Assembly (NCBI GenBank): GCA_944392935.1
Contig: CALXYI010000016.1
Location: forward strand, 1-37,437
Reading direction: 5' to 3'
Length of the DNA: 37,437 bases
Source: an uncultured Spirochaetaceae bacterium
GTDB taxonomy: Bacteria; Spirochaetota; Spirochaetia; Sphaerochaetales; Sphaerochaetaceae
A program made the position numbers and the translations under genes. Every line of letters begins with the position of its first letter. The stretch's first letter is position 1. Shown piece by piece: positions 12,524-18,874 of this stretch. The notes under the pieces are model-generated. The model was given only the letters and a program-made list of their open reading frames with translations, was not told the DNA's origin and did not search any database.

Positions 12524-13096
12524 TCAGTTCTCCTCAGCGGCAGGAGCTTCAGCAGCGGGTGCTTCCTCAGCAGGGGCAGCAGCCTCAGCCGCACCGCCCT
12601 TCGACTCGACATAGGCGAGAAGAGTAGCGGCAAGCTTCTGCACAGGTGCCTTCATCGTACCCATGAGGGAAGCGATGAGCTCGAGCTTGGTCGGGAGCTT
12701 CGAGAGTGCCTCAACTTCCTCGGCTGTCATGAACTTCCCGTCAAGGAGCGCTCCCTTGACCTGGATGCTCACGCCATCCTTGTTCGCATTGAACAGAACC
12801 TTGGCAACCGTATTGGCCGTATCGCCCTTGATGAGCGCGACAGCTGTCGGTCCCTTCATCTGCTCCTCGGCTCCCGTGCGATCGAGATCCTTGAGAGCGA
12901 TCTTGGCATAGCGGTTCTTGACAACACGATAAGCAGCCTCATCCTTCCTCAGGGACTTCCTGATGTCGGTGATCTGCTCGACTGTCATGCCTCTGTAATC
13001 AGTGAAGATGAATCCGGAGTAGTCCTTGAACTCATCCTTCAGAGCAGCGACAGCATCAACCTTAGCCGGGGTTACACGTGTCTTGTAATTCTCCAT
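12524..13096 (-). CDS. rplJ: 50S ribosomal protein L10
   Basis: A 190-residue protein anchoring L7/L12 dimers on the stalk base. Residues 1-120 show the conserved fold (DYSGFIFTDYRGMTVEQITDIR, KNRYAKIAL). The helical region for L12 dimers follows. The C-terminus is a low-complexity Ala/Glu/Pro tail of about 24 residues, longer than the 165-residue E. coli protein. I prefer ATG 13096: the AAGG for it is 9 nt upstream, whereas the ATG at 13105 directly abuts that AAGG. rplJ starts 11 nt after the rplA stop, leaving no room for the classical L10-leader element. Confidence 0.96.
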   Translation of the reverse strand: MENYKTRVTPAKVDAVAALKDEFKDYSGFIFTDYRGMTVEQITDIRKSLRKDEAAYRVVKNRYAKIALKDLDRTGAEEQMKGPTAVALIKGDTANTVAKVLFNANKDGVSIQVKGALLDGKFMTAEEVEALSKLPTKLELIASLMGTMKAPVQKLAATLLAYVESKGGAAEAAAPAEEAPAAEAPAAEEN

Positions 13097-13107
13097 GTCA
13101 TCCATCC

Positions 13108-13803
13108 TTATACTGCAGCGGCGTCAGCCATGTCTCTGTAATTCACGCGGACACCCGGTCCCATCGTCGTGGAGAGGGATACGGATACCACGAAATCACC
13201 CTTCGCATCGGAAGGCTTCTTCCTCAGGATCTCAACGAGCGTTGCCTTTGCGTTCTCGGCGACCTTCGCAGGATCCATGTCGACCTTGCCTACTGCCATG
13301 TGGACGACACCCGTCTTGTCAGAGCGGAACTCAACGCGGCCCCTTCCGAGCTCCTCGAGAGCTTCCTTGATATCGTTCGTGACGGTGTGTGTCTTCGGAT
13401 TGGGCATGAGGCCCCTTCTTCCGAGGATCGGTCCGAGGCGGCCTACGTCCTTCATCATGTCAGGAGTGGCGACAGCGATGTCGAAATCCATCCAGCCACC
13501 CTTGATCCTGTCGATGAGATCAGTATCGCCGACATAGGCAGCGCCGGCTGCCTTTGCCTCCTCGGCCTTCTCGCCCTTGGCGAAGACGAGGATCTTCTTC
13601 TGAGCCATGAACTGGTTCGGAAGGACAACCGTATCCCTGACTGACTGGCTCTTCTTGAGAGCAAGCGCGACAGAGAGCTCGACAGTCTCGTTGAAGGAAG
13701 CGAATGCAATGCTCTTCACAAGCTCCGCTGCCTCCTGGATCGTATATTCCTTGGACCTGTCGATCTTCTTGACAGCTTCCTGGTATTTCTTTCCTCTTCT
13801 CAT
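13108..13803 (-). CDS. rplA: 50S ribosomal protein L1
   Basis: A 231-residue L1 stalk protein that binds 23S rRNA helices 76-78, helps eject deacylated tRNA and in many bacteria represses its own L11-L1 mRNA. Domain I residues FNETVELSVALA and the rRNA-binding signature GRRGLMPNPKTHTVT are present, and the Rossmann-like domain II lies between. The ATG is one base after the rplK stop (TAAGATG), so translation is coupled. The C-terminus ends NYRDMADAAAV. Confidence 0.97.
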   Translation of the reverse strand: MRRGKKYQEAVKKIDRSKEYTIQEAAELVKSIAFASFNETVELSVALALKKSQSVRDTVVLPNQFMAQKKILVFAKGEKAEEAKAAGAAYVGDTDLIDRIKGGWMDFDIAVATPDMMKDVGRLGPILGRRGLMPNPKTHTVTNDIKEALEELGRGRVEFRSDKTGVVHMAVGKVDMDPAKVAENAKATLVEILRKKPSDAKGDFVVSVSLSTTMGPGVRVNYRDMADAAAV

Positions 13804-13804
13804 C

Positions 13805-14236
13805 TTACTTCTCCACCTCTACACCCATCGAACGGGCAGTGCCGGCGATGATCCTCTTCGCAGCCTCAAGATCGTTCGCGTTGAGATCCTCGAGCTTTGT
13901 CTTGGCGATTTCCGTAAGCTGTGCATCAGTGATCTTGCCGACCTTGACCTTGTTTGGCTGGCCGGAAGCTGTCTGAAGGCCGAGAGCCTTCTTGATGAGA
14001 ACAGCTGCTGGAGGTGTCTTGAGGATAAAAGAGAAGCTCTTATCCTGATAGACTGTGATGATAACCGGAAGGATGAGTCCAGGTTCATAGCCCTTTGTCT
14101 TGTCATTGAACTGCTGGACGAACTGCGGGGCACTGACTCCATGGGGACCAAGTGCCGGTCCGATAGGCGGTGCCGGTGTGGCCTTCTGAGCGGGGCACTG
14201 CAGCTTGATTACGGCAGTAACCTTCTTCTTTGCCAT
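13805..14236 (-). CDS. rplK: 50S ribosomal protein L11
   Basis: A 143-residue protein of the GTPase-associated centre. The N-terminal domain has the thiostrepton-site prolines ([13 protein letters not shown]), and the C-terminal domain binds the 1070 region of 23S r[16 protein letters not shown] sets the start at 14236, 7 nt after AAGGAG; an upstream in-frame ATG six codons earlier would overlap the Shine-Dalgarno. It is the first gene of the rplKAJL group and is preceded by a 147-nt structured leader. Confidence 0.97.
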   Translation of the reverse strand: MAKKKVTAVIKLQCPAQKATPAPPIGPALGPHGVSAPQFVQQFNDKTKGYEPGLILPVIITVYQDKSFSFILKTPPAAVLIKKALGLQTASGQPNKVKVGKITDAQLTEIAKTKLEDLNANDLEAAKRIIAGTARSMGVEVEK

Positions 14237-14383
14237 TTTCTTCTCCTTATGCATCCTGGGCCTGGTCTGAGCTGACCGATAGCACGGGGCCCGATGCTGG
14301 TATTAACGCTCTTCAACGAAGAGCTCCCAACTCAGCCGAAGCTGAGAGAGATAACATGATCAATGTGAAAAACCAGGTTCCGG
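14237..14383 (-). promoter_or_regulatory. nusG-rplK spacer: candidate L1-binding leader
   Basis: Near the rplK start the mRNA can form a helix GCATC/GATGC stacked on GGGCC/GGCCC with a 2-nt AG bulge on one side (14251-14297) and an apical GGTC/GACC hairpin. The Shine-Dalgarno follows the 3' arm directly. A short helix with asymmetric loops beside the L11 start is the form of known L1 autoregulatory sites. Two more hairpins lie upstream: GCTCTTC/GAAGAGC (14308-14324), and CTCAGC/GCTGAG with a UUCG loop in the transcript (14331-14346). The assignment is by structure and position only. Confidence 0.45.
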
Positions 14384-14956
14384 CTATACCAGAACCTTCT
14401 CGACCTGCGTGAAATCGACCTCGACAGGAGTTGACCTGCCGAAGATCTGGACAGAGAGGCGGAGCCTCCCCTTCGCAGCATCGATCTCGTCAATCGTTCC
14501 GTTGAAGGAGGCGAACGGCCCTGAAATGACCTTGACCTCCTCGCCCTTCTCGAAATCCTGCTTCGGGCGGAACACCTTCTCCTCCGGCATCTCGCCTGTG
14601 CGGCGGAGTATATCCGTATGCTCGCGCTGGGTGAGAGGCTTCGGCGGGTTCCTGCCCGTCTTATCAGCTGTAAGGAATCCGGTGACGCCCGGGATCCTCG
14701 CGATTCTGGCTGTTATGGTCCTCCATGTGTCGTCAGGCAGGTCAAGCTCGACAAGGATATAGCCTGGAAGGACCTTCTTGAGCTCGATCTTCTTCTCGCC
14801 TTTCTCCGTCACGACAGGAACCTGCTCCATCGGAACGCTCACACCGGTGCAGCAGGCGGCGAAATCGGCATCATTCGAGCGGAACTTGTTGATCGTCCTC
14901 TCGATCTTCTGCTCATAGCCTGAATATGTATGTACGACGTACCAGCCCCTAGCCAT
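14384..14956 (-). CDS. nusG: Transcription termination/antitermination factor NusG
   Basis: A 190-residue NusG. The NGN domain (about 1-115) starts MARGWYVVHTYSGYEQK and contains VLPGYILVELDL and RIPGVTGFL, which bind the RNA-polymerase clamp. A KOW domain (about 135-190) with KVISGPFASFNGTIDEID binds S10 or Rho. Length and domains are standard. It starts 8 bp after secE, the near-universal pairing, and precedes rplK. Confidence 0.97.
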   Translation of the reverse strand: MARGWYVVHTYSGYEQKIERTINKFRSNDADFAACCTGVSVPMEQVPVVTEKGEKKIELKKVLPGYILVELDLPDDTWRTITARIARIPGVTGFLTADKTGRNPPKPLTQREHTDILRRTGEMPEEKVFRPKQDFEKGEEVKVISGPFASFNGTIDEIDAAKGRLRLSVQIFGRSTPVEVDFTQVEKVLV

Positions 14957-14964
14957 CGTCTCTC

Positions 14965-15144
14965 CTAGAAAATGAAGTCAAGGCAGAGCCCGAGAACGGT
15001 ATCCACCAGACCAAGCGCGATGGCGAAGAGAATCGTTGAGACAATGACGACCCATGTGGAATTGAGGACTTCCGCCCTTGTGGGCCAGGAAACCTTCTTC
15101 ATCTCGAGCCAGCATTCCTTGAAATATCTTCCGATCTTCTTCAT
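14965..15144 (-). CDS. secE: Preprotein translocase subunit SecE
   Basis: A 59-residue short-form SecE. The cytoplasmic amphipathic helix WLEMKKVSWPTRAEVLNST holds the conserved KKVxWPT core. A single membrane span follows (VVIVSTILFAIALGLVDTVLG), as in most bacteria other than enterics. SecE clamps SecY in the SecYEG export channel. The reading frame runs from ATG 15144 to TAG 14965. It lies between tRNA-Trp and nusG. Confidence 0.96.
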   Translation of the reverse strand: MKKIGRYFKECWLEMKKVSWPTRAEVLNSTWVVIVSTILFAIALGLVDTVLGLCLDFIF

Positions 15145-15163
15145 TCTATCTTCCCTAAACGCT

Positions 15164-15260
15164 CGGGGTGCCAGCAGGCCAGGTAGGATTCGAACCTACA
15201 ACACCCGGTTTTGGAGACCAGTGCTCTAGCCGTTGGAGCTACTGACCTGCTCGCACCCCG
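15164..15260 (-). repeat. Extended inverted repeat enclosing tRNA-Trp
   Basis: The arms CGGGGTGC (15164-15171) and GCACCCCG (15253-15260) are perfectly complementary and symmetrical about the tRNA. Inside them one C/C mismatch (G/G in the RNA) and a 3-bp AGC/GCT segment run straight into the 7-bp acceptor stem. A continuous 19-position stem with one mismatch could therefore form in the rpmG-tRNA-secE transcript. It is probably a processing stalk for excising the tRNA, or a switch between tRNA maturation and mRNA read-through. Confidence 0.65.
15175..15248 (-). tRNA. trnW: tRNA-Trp (anticodon CCA)
   Basis: A 74-nt tRNA with acceptor AGGTCAG/CTGGCCT, discriminator G, D arm GCTC/GAGC, anticodon arm CTGGT-CTCCAAA-ACCGG and T arm GTAGG/CCTAC with loop TTCGAAT. 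The CCA tail is not encoded. It sits between rpmG and secE, a common location for tRNA-Trp. Confidence 0.97.
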
Positions 15261-15277
15261 ATACGGAGTCCTTTCCC

Positions 15278-15457
15278 TTATTTGATCTTCGTCTCGCGAT
15301 GAAGAGTGTGCTTGTGCTCGAACGGGCAATACTTCATAAGCTCGAGCTTATTCGGCGTATTGCGGCGGTTCTTCTCGGTCGTGTAGTTCTTCTGCTTGCA
15401 TTCAGTGCACTGAAGAGCGATCTTCTCTACAGGTCCTTTCTTCTTTGAACTAGCCAT
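15278..15457 (-). CDS. rpmG: 50S ribosomal protein L33
   Basis: A 59-residue L33 with [32 protein letters not shown]...[10 protein letters not shown]. The first zinc knuckle CTEC is intact, but the second reads CPFEH instead of CPxC, so the fourth Cys is replaced by Glu with a neighbouring His. Zinc binding may be altered. The start ATG 15457 is preceded by AGGAG with 7 nt spacing. It is the first gene after the strong promoter at 15546-15574. Confidence 0.95.
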   Translation of the reverse strand: MASSKKKGPVEKIALQCTECKQKNYTTEKNRRNTPNKLELMKYCPFEHKHTLHRETKIK

Positions 15458-15545
15458 TATGTATCTCCTCGGACTTGCCGTTTTTATTCGTTTCGGAAGC
15501 GTGTGAAGGGACAGTCATCCCTCCATGAGAGCCTACCGTCGGTTC

Positions 15546-15574
15546 ATATTAGCCAAAGAGCAACCCGTAGTCAA
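15546..15574 (-). promoter_or_regulatory. Promoter of the rpmG-trnW-secE-nusG-rplKAJL-rpoBC unit
   Basis: On the minus strand, -35 TTGACT (15574-15569) and -10 TAATAT (15551-15546) are 17 bp apart, a near-consensus sigma70-type promoter. It lies about 90 bp before the rpmG ATG, and I found no comparable promoter inside the operon down to rpsG. Confidence 0.8.
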
Positions 15575-15585
15575 TAGCAGCGGGG

Positions 15586-15606
15586 AAAAAACCGGAGCCG
15601 CATCCG
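15586..15606 (-). terminator. Possible intrinsic terminator of avtA
   Basis: Just after the avtA stop a short GC stem, CGGA/TCCG (15593-15606), is followed in the transcript by six T residues (15591-15586). The stem is only 4 bp, so strength is uncertain. The T tract also lies upstream of the rpmG promoter. Confidence 0.45.
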
Positions 15607-15609
15607 CAA

Positions 15610-16893
15610 TCACCTGGAGTGCTTCCTGTACAGGCCGGCTATGATCGCGATACCCTCCTCCGTGAGAGCATCATCTCCGGAATAATTGAGGCGGAGGCAC
15701 CTGTCATAGTGCTCATGGGGGTATCCCTCCCCTCTCCTCTGCTCCTCGCTTCCGAAGAAGAAGTACTCGCCGGGGACCGTTATCACGCCCTCCTTCATCA
15801 GGATGGAATAGAACTCCATCGTCGGGATCGTGAGCGATGGCAGGTATATCCAGCAGAAGATCGACCCCTCGATGCGGTGAAGATGGTATTCAGTGCCTTC
15901 GAAATGCTTCCTGATCATAGCCTCCGCACGTTCCGCCTTCGCCTTATAGAAGGGCCTCACGACATCCTCAGCCAGCCTCGTGAGCTCGCCGGTGCGGAGA
16001 AGATCCTCGGTAAGCACAGGCCCCATCGAGCCGGTCGCGAGAGCCGCGATGGCATTGATGCTGCCGACTGCCTTCGCGATATCCCTCCGCGCGATGACGA
16101 TGCCGGTGCGTATCGATGGCAGCCCTATCTTGGAAAGGCTCATGGAGAGGATTATGTCCTCATTCCATACGGGCTCTGCATCGTCGGTGAAGACGATATC
16201 AGGGAAAGGAAGGCCGTATGCATTGTCCACGATCAGCGGGATGGAATGCTCACGGGCAAGGGATGCAAGCTTCCTGATCTCATCATCGGTAAGCACGTTG
16301 CCGCTCGGGTTGGTGGGCCGGGAGACGGCCATGGCTCCGACTTCGGGATGCGCCCCGAGGTAGGCCGACACCGCATCCATATCAAGGAAGTACTTGAACG
16401 TGCGGTCATCGTAATAGACGCACTTCGACGGAATGCTGGCGAATGAATCCTTCTCGATCCCCTGATCCGCATATCCTATATATTCAGGCATCAGGGGGAA
16501 GAGGATCGTCTGCTTCCTCCTTCCGGTCTGCCCGGAGAAGAGATTGAATATATAGAACATCGCGCTCTGGCTTCCGTTCGCGAGGGCGATGTTCTCCGCC
16601 GTTATATCCCAGCCATACCTGCTACGGAAGAATCCGGCAGCCGTCTCCAGGAAGCCTACCCTTCCCTGCGGCGAATCATAGTGCGCGATGACATCCTCGA
16701 ACCTGTCCCCGTCGGCAAGGAGCTTCTCCAGCTCCCTGCGGTATACCTTCTCGACATCCTTCACGCGGGCAGGGTTGCCGCCTCCGAGAGGACGGGCCTT
16801 CACACCCTCCGGCAGTGGCCTGCCGATATCATCCATAAGCTGGAGGATGCCTGAATGCGAGGATAGCTTGCTTCCGAAATCTGAGAATTCCAT
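15610..16893 (-). CDS. avtA: Valine-pyruvate aminotransferase AvtA
   Basis: A 427-residue fold-type I PLP aminotransferase. It aligns end to end with E. coli AvtA: FGSKLSSHSGI.LMDDI at the start, LGGGNPA, YDSPQG, NGSQSAMFYIFNLF, VSRPTNPSGNV and DNAYGLPFP. The PLP lysine is K255 in SMSLSKIGLP. The C-terminal part has VPGEYFFFG and LRLNY. It interconverts valine or alanine with the matching 2-oxo acid. The start at 16893 matches the family N-terminus. There is no Shine-Dalgarno; a -10 hexamer ends only 7 nt upstream, so the mRNA is probably leaderless. Confidence 0.93.
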   Translation of the reverse strand: MEFSDFGSKLSSHSGILQLMDDIGRPLPEGVKARPLGGGNPARVKDVEKVYRRELEKLLADGDRFEDVIAHYDSPQGRVGFLETAAGFFRSRYGWDITAENIALANGSQSAMFYIFNLFSGQTGRRKQTILFPLMPEYIGYADQGIEKDSFASIPSKCVYYDDRTFKYFLDMDAVSAYLGAHPEVGAMAVSRPTNPSGNVLTDDEIRKLASLAREHSIPLIVDNAYGLPFPDIVFTDDAEPVWNEDIILSMSLSKIGLPSIRTGIVIARRDIAKAVGSINAIAALATGSMGPVLTEDLLRTGELTRLAEDVVRPFYKAKAERAEAMIRKHFEGTEYHLHRIEGSIFCWIYLPSLTIPTMEFYSILMKEGVITVPGEYFFFGSEEQRRGEGYPHEHYDRCLRLNYSGDDALTEEGIAIIAGLYRKHSR

Positions 16894-16900
16894 AGGCAAG

Positions 16901-16929
16901 ATGATAGGCATATCCCGTTGCAGTGTTAA
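16901..16929 (-). promoter_or_regulatory. avtA promoter, apparently giving a leaderless mRNA
   Basis: -35 TTAACA (16929-16924) and -10 TATCAT (16906-16901) each match consensus at 5/6 positions and are 17 bp apart. The -10 is followed by 7 nt and then ATG, so initiation should fall on or beside the A of the start codon. Confidence 0.65.
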
Positions 16930-16938
16930 TAGCCGGGG

Positions 16939-16953
16939 CGCATCCAGGATGCG
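16939..16953. promoter_or_regulatory. 15-bp palindrome between avtA and tRNA-Thr promoters
   Basis: CGCATCCAGGATGCG is a perfect 7-1-7 palindrome. It is 9 bp upstream of the avtA -35 and 13 bp upstream of the tRNA-Thr -35, a location suited to a shared regulator site. A chance palindrome cannot be excluded. Confidence 0.35.
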
Positions 16954-16966
16954 GCTGCATGCCCTG

Positions 16967-16995
16967 TTGATTCTACAATCCAAATACTGTATATT
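16967..16995 (+). promoter_or_regulatory. tRNA-Thr promoter
   Basis: TTGATT (16967-16972) and TATATT (16990-16995) are separated by 17 bp. The predicted start near 17002 is about 18 nt before the mature tRNA 5' end. Confidence 0.7.
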
Positions 16996-17019
16996 GCCCC
17001 ATGTCATTGTTTGTCATAT

Positions 17020-17092
17020 GCCCTTGTAGCTCAGTCGGTAGAGCGCAACCATGGTAAGGTTGAGGTCCGCGGTTCAAATCCGCGCGGGGGCT
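17020..17092 (+). tRNA. trnT: tRNA-Thr (anticodon GGT)
   Basis: A 73-nt tRNA: acceptor GCCCTTG/CGGGGGC with two G-U pairs, D arm GCTC/GAGC, anticodon arm CAACC-ATGGTAA-GGTTG, T arm CCGCG/CGCGG type with loop TTCAAAT, and discriminator U. CCA is not encoded. It has its own promoter and a strong terminator, so it is monocistronic. Confidence 0.97.
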
Positions 17093-17095
17093 CTT

Positions 17096-17119
17096 AAGGA
17101 CGGAGCGATCCGTCCTTTT
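17096..17119 (+). terminator. Intrinsic terminator of tRNA-Thr
   Basis: A perfect 9-bp stem AAGGACGGA/TCCGTCCTT with a GCGA tetraloop starts three bases after the tRNA and is followed by T residues. Confidence 0.9.
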
Positions 17120-17220
17120 CCATTTATCCAATGGTTCCTCAGCACAGGAAAGCAGAAGAGCATGGCTGCAGACTGCCTCCATCATACCCCATTCCCCGGC
17201 TGGAGCCTGCCGATATCCAT

Positions 17221-17234
17221 ATGATTATAATCAT
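17221..17234. promoter_or_regulatory. 14-bp AT-rich palindrome upstream of the NUP gene
   Basis: ATGATTATAATCAT is fully self-complementary and is flanked by further CAT/ATG repeats. It resembles Fur/PerR-class operators in composition but not in exact half-site spacing. The 17120-17363 region is otherwise gene-free and AT-rich, with two TATAAT hexamers (17226-17231 and 17261-17266) that could be promoters. Confidence 0.3.
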
Positions 17235-17363
17235 CATATCATTCAATCCGATATCACAACTATAATGATTGATGCTATATGCGGATTTCATTATGAAGGC
17301 CTTCTTGGTCCAATCTTCCGGAAGGCTATATCCACAGCCGCCCATAATCCCTATAATCGGGAC

Positions 17364-18365
17364 ATGAGAAAACTCATTGCATTCCTTCTGATGGCAATCG
17401 CCATCGTGTCAGCGGCAGCGGCAGCCGATCCCATCGCGATCGATGCGCTGATCCTTCCGAAATTCGAGAACGGCGAGATGAGCGGGGACTTCCCCGGAGA
17501 GGCCCAGTACTACCATGAAGCCTATACCGAAGGCGGCGAGGTCTATGATGTGGCCGGCAGCGCGAACAAGCTATACGTCAAGGACGGGATCGCGCTCTTC
17601 GTCACGGGCATGGGCAAGGTCAACACGGCAGTCAGCCTCACATCCCTCCTGATGGATGACCGCTTCGACTTCTCCGATGCCTACTTCCTCGGCACAGGCT
17701 GCGCAGGTTCATCCACGGAGTACAGCGTGATGGGAGATGTCTTCATCATCACAGCCACGATCGATTACGATCTCGGGCATCATGCGGACCCCAGGGAAAT
17801 GGCATCAGGCACGGCCGAGACGTGGTTCCATGATTCCGGCTATGATGATGCATCCTATAAGCTCCTCAACCAGGATCTTGCGGAGAAGGTCTATCAGATG
17901 ACGAAGGACGTGGAGATAGAGACGACGGAGAAGACGGCAGCATTCATGGCTGCGGCATTCGACAGTGCTGAATGGGCCCTGCGCTCCCCGATGGTGCTCA
18001 AGGGAACCACGGTCACGGGAGACAACTACTGGAAAGGATACTATGATGAGGCGAATGCCCGCCTGATGACAGAGACATACGGGGCTCCTGATCCGTATGC
18101 ACTCTCCGAGATGGAGGACAATGCCATCGCAGTCACGCTCGACAGGTTCGGGCTTCTCGACAGGCTCATCATCATCCGCGACAGCGTGAACATGGACGTA
18201 TTCATGCTGGGAGCCACGCCGGAGAGCCTCTGGGATCCCGCATATGAGGCATCCCTCTCGGATGAGGACAGCGTCGAGGCTGCGGATATCTTCGCAACGG
18301 CCATGGAGAACAACTTCAAGGTCGGCAGCGTCGTGATAGACGCGATAAAGACAGGAACCTTCTGA
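17364..18365 (+). CDS. Secreted NUP-family (purine nucleoside permease / nucleoside phosphorylase-fold) protein
   Basis: A 333-residue protein. Residues 1-21 form a cleavable signal peptide (MRKLIAFLLMAIAIVSAAAAA). The rest matches the NUP family (PF06516 as I recall). Only the signal peptide is hydrophobic enough to span a membrane, so permease is a poor functional name. GMGKVN, a GTGCAGS segment, SEMEDNAIA (Glu at 249 and 251) and IIIRDSVNMD mirror the nucleoside-binding motifs of PNP/MTA nucleosidase enzymes. I infer a periplasmic nucleosidase, phosphorylase or binding protein for purine salvage. There is no clear Shine-Dalgarno; TATAAT ends 6 nt before ATG 17364. An upstream in-frame ATG at 17265 would destroy the signal peptide. 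Confidence 0.8.
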   Translation: MRKLIAFLLMAIAIVSAAAAADPIAIDALILPKFENGEMSGDFPGEAQYYHEAYTEGGEVYDVAGSANKLYVKDGIALFVTGMGKVNTAVSLTSLLMDDRFDFSDAYFLGTGCAGSSTEYSVMGDVFIITATIDYDLGHHADPREMASGTAETWFHDSGYDDASYKLLNQDLAEKVYQMTKDVEIETTEKTAAFMAAAFDSAEWALRSPMVLKGTTVTGDNYWKGYYDEANARLMTETYGAPDPYALSEMEDNAIAVTLDRFGLLDRLIIIRDSVNMDVFMLGATPESLWDPAYEASLSDEDSVEAADIFATAMENNFKVGSVVIDAIKTGTF

Positions 18366-18394
18366 TCCTGCATCAGTGATATGATATGAGCATG

Positions 18395-18421
18395 GCGGGC
18401 GTCCTCGGATGCCCGCTTTTT
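18395..18421 (+). terminator. Intrinsic terminator of the NUP gene
   Basis: GCGGGC (18395-18400) and GCCCGC (18411-18416), possibly extended inward by GTCC/GGAT pairing, form a GC-rich stem followed by five T residues, 30 nt after the stop codon. Confidence 0.85.
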
Positions 18422-18481
18422 GCATGAGGGAATAAGCACAAGGGGGCAGGCAGCATGTAAATCGGCACGCCTGCGATGCTT

Positions 18482-18512
18482 TACAGGATGCGGGGATTCC
18501 AGCCATCCTGTA
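18482..18512. repeat. Inverted repeat in the gene-free region before acpP
   Basis: TACAGGATG (18482-18490) and CATCCTGTA (18504-18512) are perfect 9-bp arms around 13 nt. No T tract follows on either strand, so it is not an ordinary terminator. Nothing else coding is seen in 18422-18636. It might be an operator or part of a small RNA. Confidence 0.35.
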
Positions 18513-18575
18513 CGGAAAAATCCTGCCCTCAGCAACAATTAACAGATTCTGAACGCAAATTCCGCTGATTTTTTA

Positions 18576-18617
18576 TTGACAAAATCCTGAAATTTGTCAA
18601 AGTCTTATATGAGACTT
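18576..18617 (+). promoter_or_regulatory. Paired inverted repeats (candidate operator) before the fab operon
   Basis: TTGACAAA-N9-TTTGTCAA (18576-18600) is a perfect 8-bp inverted repeat whose left arm contains a consensus -35 TTGACA. Immediately after it comes AAGTCT-TATATG-AGACTT (18600-18617). The two lie 20-60 bp before the acpP ATG, where a fatty-acid-synthesis repressor would bind. No -10 is ideally spaced from TTGACA: TTATAT is 23 bp away. With TTGTCA (18594) as -35 the -10 would be TAACGA. The exact promoter is undecided. Confidence 0.55.
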
Positions 18618-18636
18618 AACGAACCAGGAGACTGAA

Positions 18637-18870
18637 ATGACAGAACAGGAAGTTTTCAATGCGATTGCGGAGATCGTTGCAGATAGAACAGACTGCAGCG
18701 TGGAAGACGTGAAGAGCGAGAGCACATTCCGTGACCTCGGAATCGATTCACTCGACACAGTGGAGGTCCTCATGGAGCTTGAGGACAAGCTCGGGATCTC
18801 GATTGAGCTCGACAAGAAGATCGAGACTGTCGGAGACCTCGTTTCCTTCATCCTCAGCAAGGAGAACTGA
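18637..18870 (+). CDS. acpP: Acyl carrier protein
   Basis: A 77-residue acidic ACP. The phosphopantetheine is attached at S38 in DLGIDSLDTVEVLMELED, the canonical DSL motif before helix II. It carries the growing acyl chain in the cytoplasm. The Shine-Dalgarno AGGAG is 6 nt before the ATG. It is the first gene of the fab/acc operon and lies 4 bp before fabK. Confidence 0.97.
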   Translation: MTEQEVFNAIAEIVADRTDCSVEDVKSESTFRDLGIDSLDTVEVLMELEDKLGISIELDKKIETVGDLVSFILSKEN

Positions 18871-18874
18871 TCAG

